From Streptomyces sp. NBC_00568 (GTDB lineage: Bacteria; Actinomycetota; Actinomycetes; Streptomycetales; Streptomycetaceae): DNA of 64,000 bases. Shown here in pieces: positions 8,685 to 17,145 of the stretch; the first letter of the stretch is position 1, and each line of letters begins with the position of its first letter. Made by a program: the position numbers and the translations under genes. The stretch covers positions 6,873,001 through 6,937,000 of the forward strand of contig NZ_JAPENW010000001.1 in NCBI RefSeq assembly GCF_026341855.1, written 5' to 3'. Under the pieces are notes generated by a model. It did no database searches. It saw only the letters and a list, made by a program, of their open reading frames with translations, and was not told the origin of the DNA.

Positions 8685-9457
8685 GGCGGTTCGACGACGT
8701 CGAGTACGCCGTGATCCCGGGCTTCCGCCCGCTCGAACTCGACCTGTACCTGCCCGACGCGGTATCCGCGGCGGGCGCCGTCGAGGTACCGGTCATCGTC
8801 CACGTGCACGGCGGTGGATGGCGACGCGGTTCGCGTCGTCACCCGCTGCCGCGCCTGGGGGAGGACTTCTACCCCGCGATGGTGCGGGCGGGCTTCGCGG
8901 TGGCGGCGATCGACTACCGGCTCAGTGGCGAGGCGGCCTACCCGGCCGCGGCCGACGACGTCCGCGCCGCGGTCGCGGCCATCGCCGAGGTCATGGCGCC
9001 CCATGGGGTCGGCGCGGGGCAGGTGTTCCTCTGGGGCGACTCCGCCGGCGCGCACCTCGCCCTGCTGGCCGCTTTGACCGGCTCCGCCGTGGCCGGCGTG
9101 GTCGCGTGGTTCCCGGTCACGGACCTGACCGCCATGCCCGACCCCGTCGATCCCGGGACGCGCGAGGCGCTCTTCCTGGGAGCGCCGGCCGCAAAGATCC
9201 CGGACCTCGCCCGCGAGGCCAGCCCGATCAGCCACGTGCGTGCCGACGCGCCGCCCACGCTGGTCATGCACGGCGACAGCGACACGATGGTGCCGACCGC
9301 GCAGAGCGTCGACTTCGCCGCCGCCCTGACCGCGGCGGGAGGGTCCGCGCGGTTGGTGCTCGTGCCCGGCGCGAGCCACTTCTGGGAGGGCGCCGCGGAT
9401 GTGACCGCCCTGCAACAGCGGTCGCTCGCCTTCCTGCGGACGCTCGTCACGTCATGA
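8681..9457 (+). CDS. Alpha/beta hydrolase, BD-FAE / esterase type
   Basis: A 258-residue alpha/beta hydrolase. The oxyanion motif HVHGGGWRRGS, nucleophile elbow WGDSAGAHLA, Asp in MHGDSDTMVP and His in GASHFWEG form a complete triad. There is no signal peptide, so it acts in the cytosol. Proteins of this type deacylate sugars or cleave ester-linked side groups. Its ATG overlaps the stop of the amidohydrolase, and its own stop overlaps the GH43 start, which ties it closely to glycoside processing: it could remove acyl decorations before the glycosidases act. Confidence 0.85.
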   Translation: MRRFDDVEYAVIPGFRPLELDLYLPDAVSAAGAVEVPVIVHVHGGGWRRGSRRHPLPRLGEDFYPAMVRAGFAVAAIDYRLSGEAAYPAAADDVRAAVAAIAEVMAPHGVGAGQVFLWGDSAGAHLALLAALTGSAVAGVVAWFPVTDLTAMPDPVDPGTREALFLGAPAAKIPDLAREASPISHVRADAPPTLVMHGDSDTMVPTAQSVDFAAALTAAGGSARLVLVPGASHFWEGAADVTALQQRSLAFLRTLVTS

Positions 9458-10926
9458 CCCGTCCGGTGATCCCAGGATTCAACCCGGACCCCAGCGTGGT
9501 GCGCGTCGGTGACGACTACTACCTCGTCACCTCGTCGTTCGAATACCTGCCGGGCCTGCCGGTCTACCACAGCACCGATCTGCGGGACTGGCGTCAGATC
9601 GGTCATGTGGCGACCAGGCCGGAGCAGGTCGAGGTCGAGCTGATTCCGACGCCCGGCGGAGTCTGGGCCCCGACGCTGCGCTACCGCGACGGCCTCTTCC
9701 ATCTCATCGTCACCGTCTTCCTCGGCGGCCGGGGCTGCGTCGTCTTCACGGCGACCGATCCGGCCGGCCCGTGGAGCGACGGCGTGAGCATCCCCGCCGT
9801 CGACGGGATCGACCCCGATCTCGCCTGGGACGACGACGGCACCGCGATCGTCACGTTCGCCCGCCATCCCGACCCGATCCAGCAGGTCCGCGTCGACCTG
9901 ACGACCGGCCGGGCCCTCGACACGCCCCGTCCGGTCTGGGCCGGCAGCGGCGGCTATTCCCCCGAGGGCCCGCACCTCTACCGCCGTGGCGCATGGTGGT
10001 ACCTGGTGGTGGCCGAAGGCGGCACGGACCGAGGCCACGCCGTCACCGTGGCCCGCGCTCGAAGGCCGGACGGACCGTTCGAGAGCTGCCCGGGGAATCC
10101 GGTCCTCACCGCCGCCGGCACCGGCCGGCCGGAGCAGAACCTCGGCCACGCCGACCTGGTCGAGACCGACTCGGGGACGGCGCTCGTCTGCCTCGGGGTC
10201 CGGCCGGTGGGGCTGGCGCAGTCGTTCTCGCCCCTCGGCCGCGAGACCTTCCTGGCCGACGTCGACTGGGCCGACGACTGGCCGAGCGCGCGGCTGACCG
10301 AGCTGCCGCCGGCGCCGGCCGAGGAGGTCACCTACGACCTCGGCGCGCCGGACGCGCTGACCGACCCGGTCTGGATCGCCGTACGCCAGTTGCCGGCCGC
10401 GGTCGCCACTCCCACGCCCGACGGTCTCCTCATCCGCCGCACTCCCGGTCACACCGGACTGGACGGCCCACGACCGGCCTTCGTCGGGCGACGGCAGCGG
10501 CACCTGGGCGCCGTGGTGAGCGCTGTCCTCGACGTTCGGGCGGGCAGCGGGGGCCTCGCGTTCCGCAACGCGGAGGACAACCTGGTGGCGCTCGAGGCCC
10601 GCTCCACCGGAACCGGGGTCGAGATCGAGGCGCGGGTGGTCGTGGCGGGATTCGACCGGACCTGGCACGCCACCCTGCCGTGCGGAGACGTCGAGCTCAC
10701 CATCGCGACGGCGCCGCCGCCGGCCGACTTCGCCGCCGGTGCGGTCGGGGGCGACCGGATCCGGTTGACGGCCCGGGTGGGCGACGAGGACGTGACGCTT
10801 GTCGAACTGGACGGCCGGCACTGGTGCTTCGAGACCGCCAAGGCGTTCACGGGCCGGGTCGTCGGGCCGTTCGCGACCGAGGGCGCGGTCCGGGTCCGCC
10901 GCCTCCGGTACTCCGGCCGGTCCTGA
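9454..10926 (+). CDS. Glycoside hydrolase family 43 (beta-xylosidase / alpha-L-arabinofuranosidase type)
   Basis: A 490-residue five-bladed-propeller glycosidase with a C-terminal beta-sandwich domain. The three family acids are visible: the base Asp in NPDPSVVRVGDDYYLVTSS, the pKa-modulating Asp in GIDPDLAWDDDG and the acid Glu in YSPEGPHLYRRG. The C-terminal part (about residues 300-490, with FVGRRQRHL and WCFETAKAFTG) resembles the beta-xylosidase accessory domain. No export signal, so it works on imported oligosaccharides or glycosides. Coupled by ATGA overlap to the esterase upstream. Specificity between xyloside and arabinoside is not decidable by eye. Confidence 0.88.
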   Translation: MTRPVIPGFNPDPSVVRVGDDYYLVTSSFEYLPGLPVYHSTDLRDWRQIGHVATRPEQVEVELIPTPGGVWAPTLRYRDGLFHLIVTVFLGGRGCVVFTATDPAGPWSDGVSIPAVDGIDPDLAWDDDGTAIVTFARHPDPIQQVRVDLTTGRALDTPRPVWAGSGGYSPEGPHLYRRGAWWYLVVAEGGTDRGHAVTVARARRPDGPFESCPGNPVLTAAGTGRPEQNLGHADLVETDSGTALVCLGVRPVGLAQSFSPLGRETFLADVDWADDWPSARLTELPPAPAEEVTYDLGAPDALTDPVWIAVRQLPAAVATPTPDGLLIRRTPGHTGLDGPRPAFVGRRQRHLGAVVSAVLDVRAGSGGLAFRNAEDNLVALEARSTGTGVEIEARVVVAGFDRTWHATLPCGDVELTIATAPPPADFAAGAVGGDRIRLTARVGDEDVTLVELDGRHWCFETAKAFTGRVVGPFATEGAVRVRRLRYSGRS

Positions 10927-10948
10927 CGTTCTCATCAGTCGGTCCTGA

Positions 10949-10967
10949 CGTTCCATTCAATGGAGCG
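10949..10967. promoter_or_regulatory. Candidate IclR operator before the second hydrolase gene
   Basis: CGTTCCATTCAATGGAGCG is a 19-base palindrome with a single mismatched pair, located in the only gap of the rightward operon, 41 bases before the start at 11009. It matches the form of the sites at 5790 and 15407 and suggests an internal promoter under the same regulator. Confidence 0.55.
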
Positions 10968-11008
10968 GCCGGGTGACGTGGATCAGCGCGACCGGAACGC
11001 TGCGACGC

Positions 11009-11971
11009 ATGCCGATTCATCCTGAGACCCTCCAGCGCTTCGCGTACATCGAGGGTGTTCCCAGCATGCAAGCCTTCTTCGAGGACCCCCAGTACGCCGA
11101 GCGGCGGGCCGCGTTCGAGTCCTGGCCGGACTACGAAGTCCCCGACGTCGCGGTTCGCGCGGCACAGGCGCCCGGGCCGCACGGTCCGGTGCCGGTACGG
11201 GTCTACGGCGAACGTCCAGGAGCGACCGGGCGGCCCGCTCTGGTGTGGATGCACGGCGGCGCCTTCATGATGGGCGACCTGGACATGCCCGAGGCGGACT
11301 GGACCTCGCGGGAGGTGGCGCGGCGTGCCGACGCGGTCGTCGTCTCGGTCGACTACAGGCTGTGCCAGAACGGCGTGCACTACCCGGTGCCCCACGACGA
11401 CGTCGTGGCCGCGGTGCGCTGGGTCCGCGAGAACGCGGCCGATCTGGGTGTCGACCCGGCGGGGATCTCGGTCGGCGGGGCCAGTGCCGGAGCCAACCTC
11501 GCCGCGGGAGCCGCCCTGAAGCTGCGCGACGAGGACAACCAGCGCCCCGCCCACCTGATCTTCGCCTACGGCGTCGCCCACGCCGTGCTCCCGCCGCTCG
11601 GTCCCGAGCTGGCCGAGCTGATGAGCCACGTGCCCCAAGTGCTGCATTTCCCGCCGGAGATGCACGGCTTCTTCAATCACAACTATCTCGGTGGCCCACT
11701 CAGCAAGGCCGACGGATATGCCTTCCCGATCCTGGCCGACCTGCGGGGGATGTGCCCGACGCTGGTGCTCAACGCCGAGTACGACGACCTGAGGGTCTCC
11801 GGCGAGGCCTTCGCGGCGGCGCTCGCGGCCGCGGGCGTGGACGTGCGCCAGGTGATGGTGCGCTCGATGATGCACGGCTACCTCAATCTCCCGGCCACGT
11901 TGGGGCCGACCGCCGCCGCGCTGGACCTGATCGCAGCCACGATCGGCCGGCCCGTGGCGCTCGGCGCATGA
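11009..11971 (+). CDS. Alpha/beta hydrolase, hormone-sensitive-lipase type
   Basis: A 320-residue esterase of the HSL group. The oxyanion motif is WMHGGAFMMGD, the nucleophile elbow GGASAGANLA, the Asp lies in NAEYDDLRVSG and the His in MMHGYLN. ATG 11009 is used; a GTG at 10973 would place the start within 6 bases of the palindromic operator, and neither has a strong ribosome site. It lies in the rightward gene string of the island but after an 82-base gap that carries an operator, so it may open a second transcript with the rhamnosidase, whose ATG overlaps its stop (11968-11971). Likely removes acyl groups from imported glycosides. Confidence 0.85.
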   Translation: MPIHPETLQRFAYIEGVPSMQAFFEDPQYAERRAAFESWPDYEVPDVAVRAAQAPGPHGPVPVRVYGERPGATGRPALVWMHGGAFMMGDLDMPEADWTSREVARRADAVVVSVDYRLCQNGVHYPVPHDDVVAAVRWVRENAADLGVDPAGISVGGASAGANLAAGAALKLRDEDNQRPAHLIFAYGVAHAVLPPLGPELAELMSHVPQVLHFPPEMHGFFNHNYLGGPLSKADGYAFPILADLRGMCPTLVLNAEYDDLRVSGEAFAAALAAAGVDVRQVMVRSMMHGYLNLPATLGPTAAALDLIAATIGRPVALGA

Positions 11972-14568
11972 GCGCGCCGACCGCTCTGGCCGTCGAACAC
12001 CTCGGTTCTCCGCTCGGGCTCGGTGAACCCGCGCCCCGGCTGTCGTGGCGGCTCCCGGAGGGCACGCGCACCCAGACGGCGTACCGGATCCGCGCGGAGT
12101 TCGGTGGCGCGGTGCACGACTCGGACTGGGTCGAGTCCGCCGGGAGTGTCCTTGAGGCATGGCCTTTCGATCCGGTCGGGTCTGCGCAGCCGGTGAGCTG
12201 GCGGGTGCGGGCGCGGACCGATCGAGGGGAGTCCGGCTGGTCGGCCGCGGCGAGCTTCGAGACGGGCCTGCTCGCCGCCGGCGACTGGACCGCTTCGTGG
12301 ATCCGCCCCGGCGAACCGAACCCGCTCCCACAAGCCCCGCGCCCCGCCTATGAGTTGCGCGGACGCCTGATCATCCGTCAGCCGGTACGCCGCGCCCGGC
12401 TCTACGCGACGGCGCACGGTCTCTACGAGACCTTCCTCGACGGGGTCCGGGTCGGCGATCTCGAATTGACCCCCGGGTACACGCACTACTCCGCCCGCGT
12501 GCCGGTTCAGGCCTATGACGTCACCCCGCTGCTCCGGCCGGGGTCGGTCACCTGGACGGCGCTGTCCAGCGACGGCTGGTTCCGCGGTCAGGTCGGGATC
12601 TTCCGTGCGGTCGATCAGTGGGGCGAACGCACGGCGTTCCTCGCGCAGTTGCGCGTGGAGTACGCCGACGGCACCACCGAGGTGTTCGGCACCGACGCGG
12701 GCTGGGAGTCACGGCCGTCGAGCCTCGTCCGCGCCGACCTGATCGACGGCGTGTCCGACGACCGGCGTGCCACCGACGCGGCCGGATGGCGCCCTGTGGA
12801 ACCGGTCGGCCTGGGGTACGAGACCCTGTTCTGGTCGCCGGCGCCACCGACGCGTCGTATCGAAGAGCTACGGCCGAGCTCGGTCGTACGACGCGGCGAC
12901 GACCGGCAACTGGTCGACCTGGGCCAGAACATCAACGGCTGGGTCCGTCTGAGCAACCTCGGCCCGGCGGGCGGCGAGGTGACGCTCGTACACGGTGAGG
13001 CGCTCGACAAGGATGGCGATCTCACCACCGACCACCTCAGACCCGCGGTGCCGTTCCTGCCCGCGCCGCTTCCCGCCGGGCAGGTCGACCGCGTCATCTC
13101 CGCCGGTCGGCCCGGTGACGTGTTCGAGCCGCGGCACACGACCCACGGCTTCCGGTACGTCAGCGTCGAGGGTCACCCCGACGATCTGACGCCGGAGGAT
13201 GTCAGGGGCGTCGTGGTGCACAGCGATCTGCGCCGCACGGGATGGTTCTCGTGCAGCGACGAGCGGATCGACCGGCTGCACGAGGCCGCCGTGTGGAGCT
13301 TCCGCGACAACGCCTGCGAGATCCCCACCGACTGCCCCCACCGGGAGCGGGCGGGGTGGACCGGCGACTGGCAGCTCTACGTACCGACGGCCGCGTTCCT
13401 GTACGACGTCGCCGGATTCTCGGCCAAATGGCTGGGCGACGTCGCGATCGAGCAATGGCCCGACGGCACGATCGCCAACATCTCGCCGCACGGCCCGGCA
13501 GAGGGCCCGCACGGTCCCACCGGGCCGTTGCAGGGTTCGGCCGGCTGGGGTGATGCCGTCGTCATCGTGCCCTGGGAGCTCTACCGCGCGTACGGCGACG
13601 AGCGGATCCTGGCCGATCTGTGGCCGAACATGGTGCGCTGGGTCGGCCGTGCCGAGCGGATGGCCGCCACCGGCCGGCACCCCGGTCGCACCGGCCCCGA
13701 GGCGGCGCACGAGCGCTACCTGTGGGACACGGGCTTCCACTGGGGTGAGTGGCTGGAGCCGGGCAACGAGGTCGACGACTTCGGCGCGTTCGTCGCCGGC
13801 GACAAGAGCGATGTCGCCACGGCGTACTTCGCGCATTCGGCGGGGCTGATGGCCCGTATCGCCGAGGTGCTCGACAGGCCGGAGGAGTCGGCGCGGTACG
13901 CCGAGCTCGCCGACCGCGTCACCGCCGCCTGGCGCACCGAGTTCCTCGCCGCCGACGGTACGGCGCGCCCGGCCACACAGGCCAACCTCGCGCGGGCGCT
14001 GGCCTTCGGGCTCATCCCGGAGGAGGCCGTGCCGAACGCCGTGGCGCAACTCGTCGGCCTCGTCCGGGCCGCGGGCACCCATGTCGGCACCGGCTTCCTG
14101 GCGACGCCCTTCCTCCTGCCGGTGCTGGCAGAACACGGCGAGGCGGATCTCGCCTACGAACTCCTGTTCCAGGACGGTCCGCCGTCCTGGCTGCACATGA
14201 TCGACCGCGGTGCGACCACGGTCTGGGAGCGCTGGAACGGGATCGCGGACGACGGCACGCCCCACGAGTCGCTCAACCACTACTCGAAGGGGGCGGTGAT
14301 CAGCTTCCTCCACCGTCACACCGCGGGGCTGCGGCCGCTCGAACCGGCGTACCGCCGCTTCCGGGTGGCCCCGCTTCCGGGCGGCGGTCTCACCGCGGCC
14401 TCCGCGGCGCTCGAGTCGCCCCATGGACGCATCGAGTCGGCGTGGCAGCTCACAGGCGGCCGGCTGCTTCTCGAGGTCGTCGTGCCACCGGGCACGACCG
14501 CCGAGGTCGTCATGCCGAACGGTGGGGTGGATGTGGTCGGCCCCGGCCGGCACACCTTCACGTCCTGA
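11968..14568 (+). CDS. Glycoside hydrolase family 78, alpha-L-rhamnosidase 1
   Basis: An 866-residue inverting alpha-L-rhamnosidase. Domain signs in order: an N-terminal sandwich (LSWRLPEG), the rhamnosidase N domain with ARLYATAHGLYETFLDGVRVG and YTHYSARVPVQAYDV, a concanavalin-like domain around LVDLGQNINGWVRLSN, the (alpha/alpha)6 barrel with IPTDCPHRERAGWTGDWQLY, and a C-terminal sandwich. The barrel block carries the conserved acidic residues; the variant CPHRERAGWTGDW differs from the commoner CPQRDERLGWTGD of the second copy, suggesting a different specificity. No signal peptide. Its 3' end overlaps the convergent IclR gene by 11 bases. Confidence 0.92.
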   Translation: MSAPTALAVEHLGSPLGLGEPAPRLSWRLPEGTRTQTAYRIRAEFGGAVHDSDWVESAGSVLEAWPFDPVGSAQPVSWRVRARTDRGESGWSAAASFETGLLAAGDWTASWIRPGEPNPLPQAPRPAYELRGRLIIRQPVRRARLYATAHGLYETFLDGVRVGDLELTPGYTHYSARVPVQAYDVTPLLRPGSVTWTALSSDGWFRGQVGIFRAVDQWGERTAFLAQLRVEYADGTTEVFGTDAGWESRPSSLVRADLIDGVSDDRRATDAAGWRPVEPVGLGYETLFWSPAPPTRRIEELRPSSVVRRGDDRQLVDLGQNINGWVRLSNLGPAGGEVTLVHGEALDKDGDLTTDHLRPAVPFLPAPLPAGQVDRVISAGRPGDVFEPRHTTHGFRYVSVEGHPDDLTPEDVRGVVVHSDLRRTGWFSCSDERIDRLHEAAVWSFRDNACEIPTDCPHRERAGWTGDWQLYVPTAAFLYDVAGFSAKWLGDVAIEQWPDGTIANISPHGPAEGPHGPTGPLQGSAGWGDAVVIVPWELYRAYGDERILADLWPNMVRWVGRAERMAATGRHPGRTGPEAAHERYLWDTGFHWGEWLEPGNEVDDFGAFVAGDKSDVATAYFAHSAGLMARIAEVLDRPEESARYAELADRVTAAWRTEFLAADGTARPATQANLARALAFGLIPEEAVPNAVAQLVGLVRAAGTHVGTGFLATPFLLPVLAEHGEADLAYELLFQDGPPSWLHMIDRGATTVWERWNGIADDGTPHESLNHYSKGAVISFLHRHTAGLRPLEPAYRRFRVAPLPGGGLTAASAALESPHGRIESAWQLTGGRLLLEVVVPPGTTAEVVMPNGGVDVVGPGRHTFTS

Positions 14569-15379
14569 GCGCCGCCGGTGGCAGGGCCGCGCTGGGCGCG
14601 CCGAGGGCGCGCGAGATGCCCTGCGCGGCGATGCGCACCGCGTAGGTGAGCCGGCGTGGCTGCGCCTCGCGTTCGGGGAGCAGCACGCCGATCGCGGCGA
14701 CCGCCTCGTCGCGCTCGTCGAAGACCGGCGCGGCCACCGCCACCAGCGTCTCCAGCTCGGTGCGACGGAAGATGGCCACCCGCTCCCTGCGCACCTCGGC
14801 GAGCGTGCGCCGCATCGCCGCGGCCGGAATCAACACCTTGTCCGGCTCGCTGTGCAGCGGCCGCGCGAGCAGTTCGTCCTGCACCTCGGCGGGTGCGAAG
14901 GCGAGGAGTGCCAGCCCCATGCCGGTCGCGTGCAGGGGCATCTTGCCGCCGACCCGGTAGCGCACCTGGACCGCTTTGTGCGCTGAGAGACGTTCGACCA
15001 GCGTCGCCTCAAGACCGTCGCGGACCGCGAGCTGCACGTGCTGATGCGTGACCGCTCCCAGGTCGCTCATGAAGGGCAGAGCCGTCTGGCGCAGACCGTG
15101 ACCGCGCGGGGCGAGCGAGGCGACCTCCAGCAGCCGCAGGCCGATCGAGTACCGGCCGGCTTCGTCCCGCTCGAGAGCACCCCAGGCGAGCAACCGGTTG
15201 GCCAGCCGCAACGTCGTGCTGACCGGAATGTTGCTGAGCCCGCTCAGCTCGCGCAACGTCAGATGCCGCCGCGTCGCGTCGAACGCCTCGAGCAGCGACA
15301 GCGCCCGGTCGATGACGGGTTCTCCCTGCGGTGGGCGCTTGCCCCGGCGTGGGCTCGGGGCGGCAGCCGTTTCGCTCAC
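14558..15379 (-). CDS. IclR family transcriptional regulator
   Basis: A 273-residue regulator with an N-terminal winged helix-turn-helix (LTLRELSGLSNIPVSTTLRL, about residues 40-60) and a C-terminal IclR effector domain (HATGMGLALLAFAP; VAAPVFDERDEAVAAIGV). GTG 15379 is chosen because GGAAGG sits 8 bases upstream; the longer TTG frame at 15412 would run through the operator. It is divergent from the transport operon and convergent with rhamnosidase 1, and its own promoter region holds two overlapping palindromes also found at the catabolic promoters. IclR members usually bind a pathway intermediate and repress (or activate) both themselves and the target genes. Confidence 0.92.
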   Translation of the reverse strand: MSETAAAPSPRRGKRPPQGEPVIDRALSLLEAFDATRRHLTLRELSGLSNIPVSTTLRLANRLLAWGALERDEAGRYSIGLRLLEVASLAPRGHGLRQTALPFMSDLGAVTHQHVQLAVRDGLEATLVERLSAHKAVQVRYRVGGKMPLHATGMGLALLAFAPAEVQDELLARPLHSEPDKVLIPAAAMRRTLAEVRRERVAIFRRTELETLVAVAAPVFDERDEAVAAIGVLLPEREAQPRRLTYAVRIAAQGISRALGAPSAALPPAALRT

Positions 15380-15406
15380 AAATAGCACCTTCCGGTTAAG
15401 CGCGCG

Positions 15407-15421
15407 TTTCAATCAATGGCA
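15407..15421. promoter_or_regulatory. Candidate IclR operator, autoregulatory site 1
   Basis: TTTCAATCAATGGCA, on the opposite strand TGCCATTGATTGAAA, matches the operator at 5792-5806 in 13 of 15 positions. It begins 28 bases before the IclR start and lies in the divergent promoter shared with the binding-protein gene. Confidence 0.6.
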
Positions 15422-15431
15422 ATCATTGCTG
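15417..15431. promoter_or_regulatory. Candidate IclR operator, overlapping site 2
   Basis: TGGCAATCATTGCTG contains the perfect palindrome GCAATCATTGC (15419-15429). Its centre is exactly 10 bases from that of site 1, one helical turn, so two dimers could bind the same face of the DNA. A weaker half-site CATTG follows at 15453-15457. Confidence 0.45.
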
Positions 15432-15508
15432 ACTTGTGTGACTGGCGCCACTCATTGTTCTCCCCAAGTCGGGCCAAGACCCCGACCCGGACAACCCGAG
15501 AGGCTTCG

Positions 15509-17050
15509 ATGACCGGCTTCACCTTCAAGCGTCTGGGAGTCAGCACACTGGCTCTGGCGGTAGCCACCGTCTCTCTGGCGGCGTGCGGCTCTTCGACGAA
15601 CAGCGCTGGTCGCTCTTCGAGCACCACACTCACCATCGGCTACGACTCCGACCCGGCACCGCAGGGCTACGACCCGCTGCTCTACGGCGGTGGCCAGCGA
15701 CTCTTCTACGAGTCGGCCTACCAGTCGCTCTTCGCGGAGGGCGCCGACGGTCAGCCCGTCCCCGAGCTCGTCACGAGCTTCAGCTACAACAAGGCCAAGA
15801 CCCGCATGACGCTGAAGCTCAAGTCCGGTGTCACCTTCACCGACGGCTCCAAGCTCACCGCTCAGCTGGTCAAGCAGAACCTCGACCGTCGCAGCAACTC
15901 CAAGCTTCAGGCCTACTCCGGCTTCGCCAAGGGCGGCTCGACCGAGATCAAGGACGTCAAGGCCCCGAGCGCGGACACCGTGGTGCTCACCTTCCCCACC
16001 GCGCAGGGGTCGTTCCAGACGAACCTCGCGGGCGTCCCCGGGACGATCGTCGGAGCGAAGGCGATCAGCGACCCGAGCCTGCTCAATCAGGGCCCGGACG
16101 GCTCGGGCCCGTACAAGATGCGCACCGCGGTCAAGGGCAGCAGCTACACGATGAGCCGCCAGCCCGGCACTAACACGGGCACCTACCCGTTCCGGACGAT
16201 CGTCTACAAGCCGTACCTGGACAAAACAGCCCGTCTGAACGCGCAGATCTCCGGCCAGACGGACGCGTCGATCATCGACACGTCCACCCAGCGCACGGCA
16301 GCGTCCAACGGCGTCTCGCTGGTCAGGAACGGCGGCACGATGCTGGACCTGCTGGTCTTCGACAAGACCGGGGTCACCTCGAAGCCGTTCGCCGACAAGG
16401 ACGTTCGCCGGGCACTGAGCTACGCGATCGACCGGGACGCCTTCGTCAAGACCGTGGCCAAGGGCGCCGAGCCGACAGCCAACGCCTTCCCCAAGTCCTC
16501 GCCCGGCTACGACCCCGCGCTGAACTCCCGGTACGCCTATGACGTCGCCAAGGCGAAGCGGACGCTGAGCAAGGCCGGCTACCCGAACGGGTTCTCGTTC
16601 ACCATCACCGCCAGCCCGACCATTCAGGCCGCGCTGGAGTTCCTGCAGAACGAGTTCAAGGCGATCGGCGTCGACATGAAGATCGACGTCACCACCTCGA
16701 CCGGCCAGCTCTTCGCCGCGGTCAACACCCAGCCGCTCGGCTTCATCCCGCTGACGATGAGCAACGAGATCGGCGTCACCGCAGGGGTTCTCGTGGGCGG
16801 CTTCGCGAATCCGCACAAGACGCAGGACCCGGTGATCGGGGCTGCGCTGGGAGCGGCGTCGAACGCCTCCGGCCCGGACCACCCCGCCGCGCTGAAGAAG
16901 CTGAACGGCGCGCTGATCGACGAGGGCTGGCTGATCCCGGTCGCCGAGCAGTACGCGTACGTCGGCTACAACGCCAAGGTGCTCAAGACGCCGACCTATC
17001 CCGGCACCGACGGCTATCCGCTGCTGAGCTCTTTCAAGCCGGTCGCCTGA
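15509..17050 (+). CDS. ABC transporter solute-binding lipoprotein, family 5 (peptide/oligosaccharide type)
   Basis: A 513-residue extracellular substrate-binding protein. The signal peptide ends in the lipobox SLAAC, with the lipid-modified Cys at residue 26. SBP family 5 traits follow: EGADGQPVPELVTSF, LKSGVTFTDGSKLTAQLV and DVRRALSYAIDRDAFV. Family 5 proteins bind oligopeptides, but some carry oligosaccharides or glycosides, which fits this gene island better. ATG 15509 has GAGAGG five bases upstream. It is the first gene of the transport operon and faces the IclR gene across the operator pair. Confidence 0.92.
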   Translation: MTGFTFKRLGVSTLALAVATVSLAACGSSTNSAGRSSSTTLTIGYDSDPAPQGYDPLLYGGGQRLFYESAYQSLFAEGADGQPVPELVTSFSYNKAKTRMTLKLKSGVTFTDGSKLTAQLVKQNLDRRSNSKLQAYSGFAKGGSTEIKDVKAPSADTVVLTFPTAQGSFQTNLAGVPGTIVGAKAISDPSLLNQGPDGSGPYKMRTAVKGSSYTMSRQPGTNTGTYPFRTIVYKPYLDKTARLNAQISGQTDASIIDTSTQRTAASNGVSLVRNGGTMLDLLVFDKTGVTSKPFADKDVRRALSYAIDRDAFVKTVAKGAEPTANAFPKSSPGYDPALNSRYAYDVAKAKRTLSKAGYPNGFSFTITASPTIQAALEFLQNEFKAIGVDMKIDVTTSTGQLFAAVNTQPLGFIPLTMSNEIGVTAGVLVGGFANPHKTQDPVIGAALGAASNASGPDHPAALKKLNGALIDEGWLIPVAEQYAYVGYNAKVLKTPTYPGTDGYPLLSSFKPVA

Positions 17051-17061
17051 CCGTTCCCCCG

Positions 17062-17098
17062 CGGTCGGCCGGCGGTCCTCAGGACCGTCGGCCGACCG
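17062..17098 (+). terminator. Intercistronic hairpin after the binding-protein gene
   Basis: A 17-base-pair stem (17062-17078 with 17082-17098, one G-T pair) closes a TCA loop, 11 bases after the stop of the binding-protein gene and before the permease. No U-run follows. Such hairpins between a binding protein and its permease usually cause partial termination or protect the upstream mRNA, giving excess binding protein. Confidence 0.7.
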
Positions 17099-17145
17099 AC
17101 GGGACAGCGCGCTCGGTGCCGTGATCTCGGAAAGGAACTCATGCC

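Noticed and set aside
10949..10967. Palindrome as a terminator for the GH43 gene
   Set aside because: The stem would be AT-containing and short with a one-base centre, which cannot form an RNA hairpin loop; its match with the other two control regions favours a protein-binding site.
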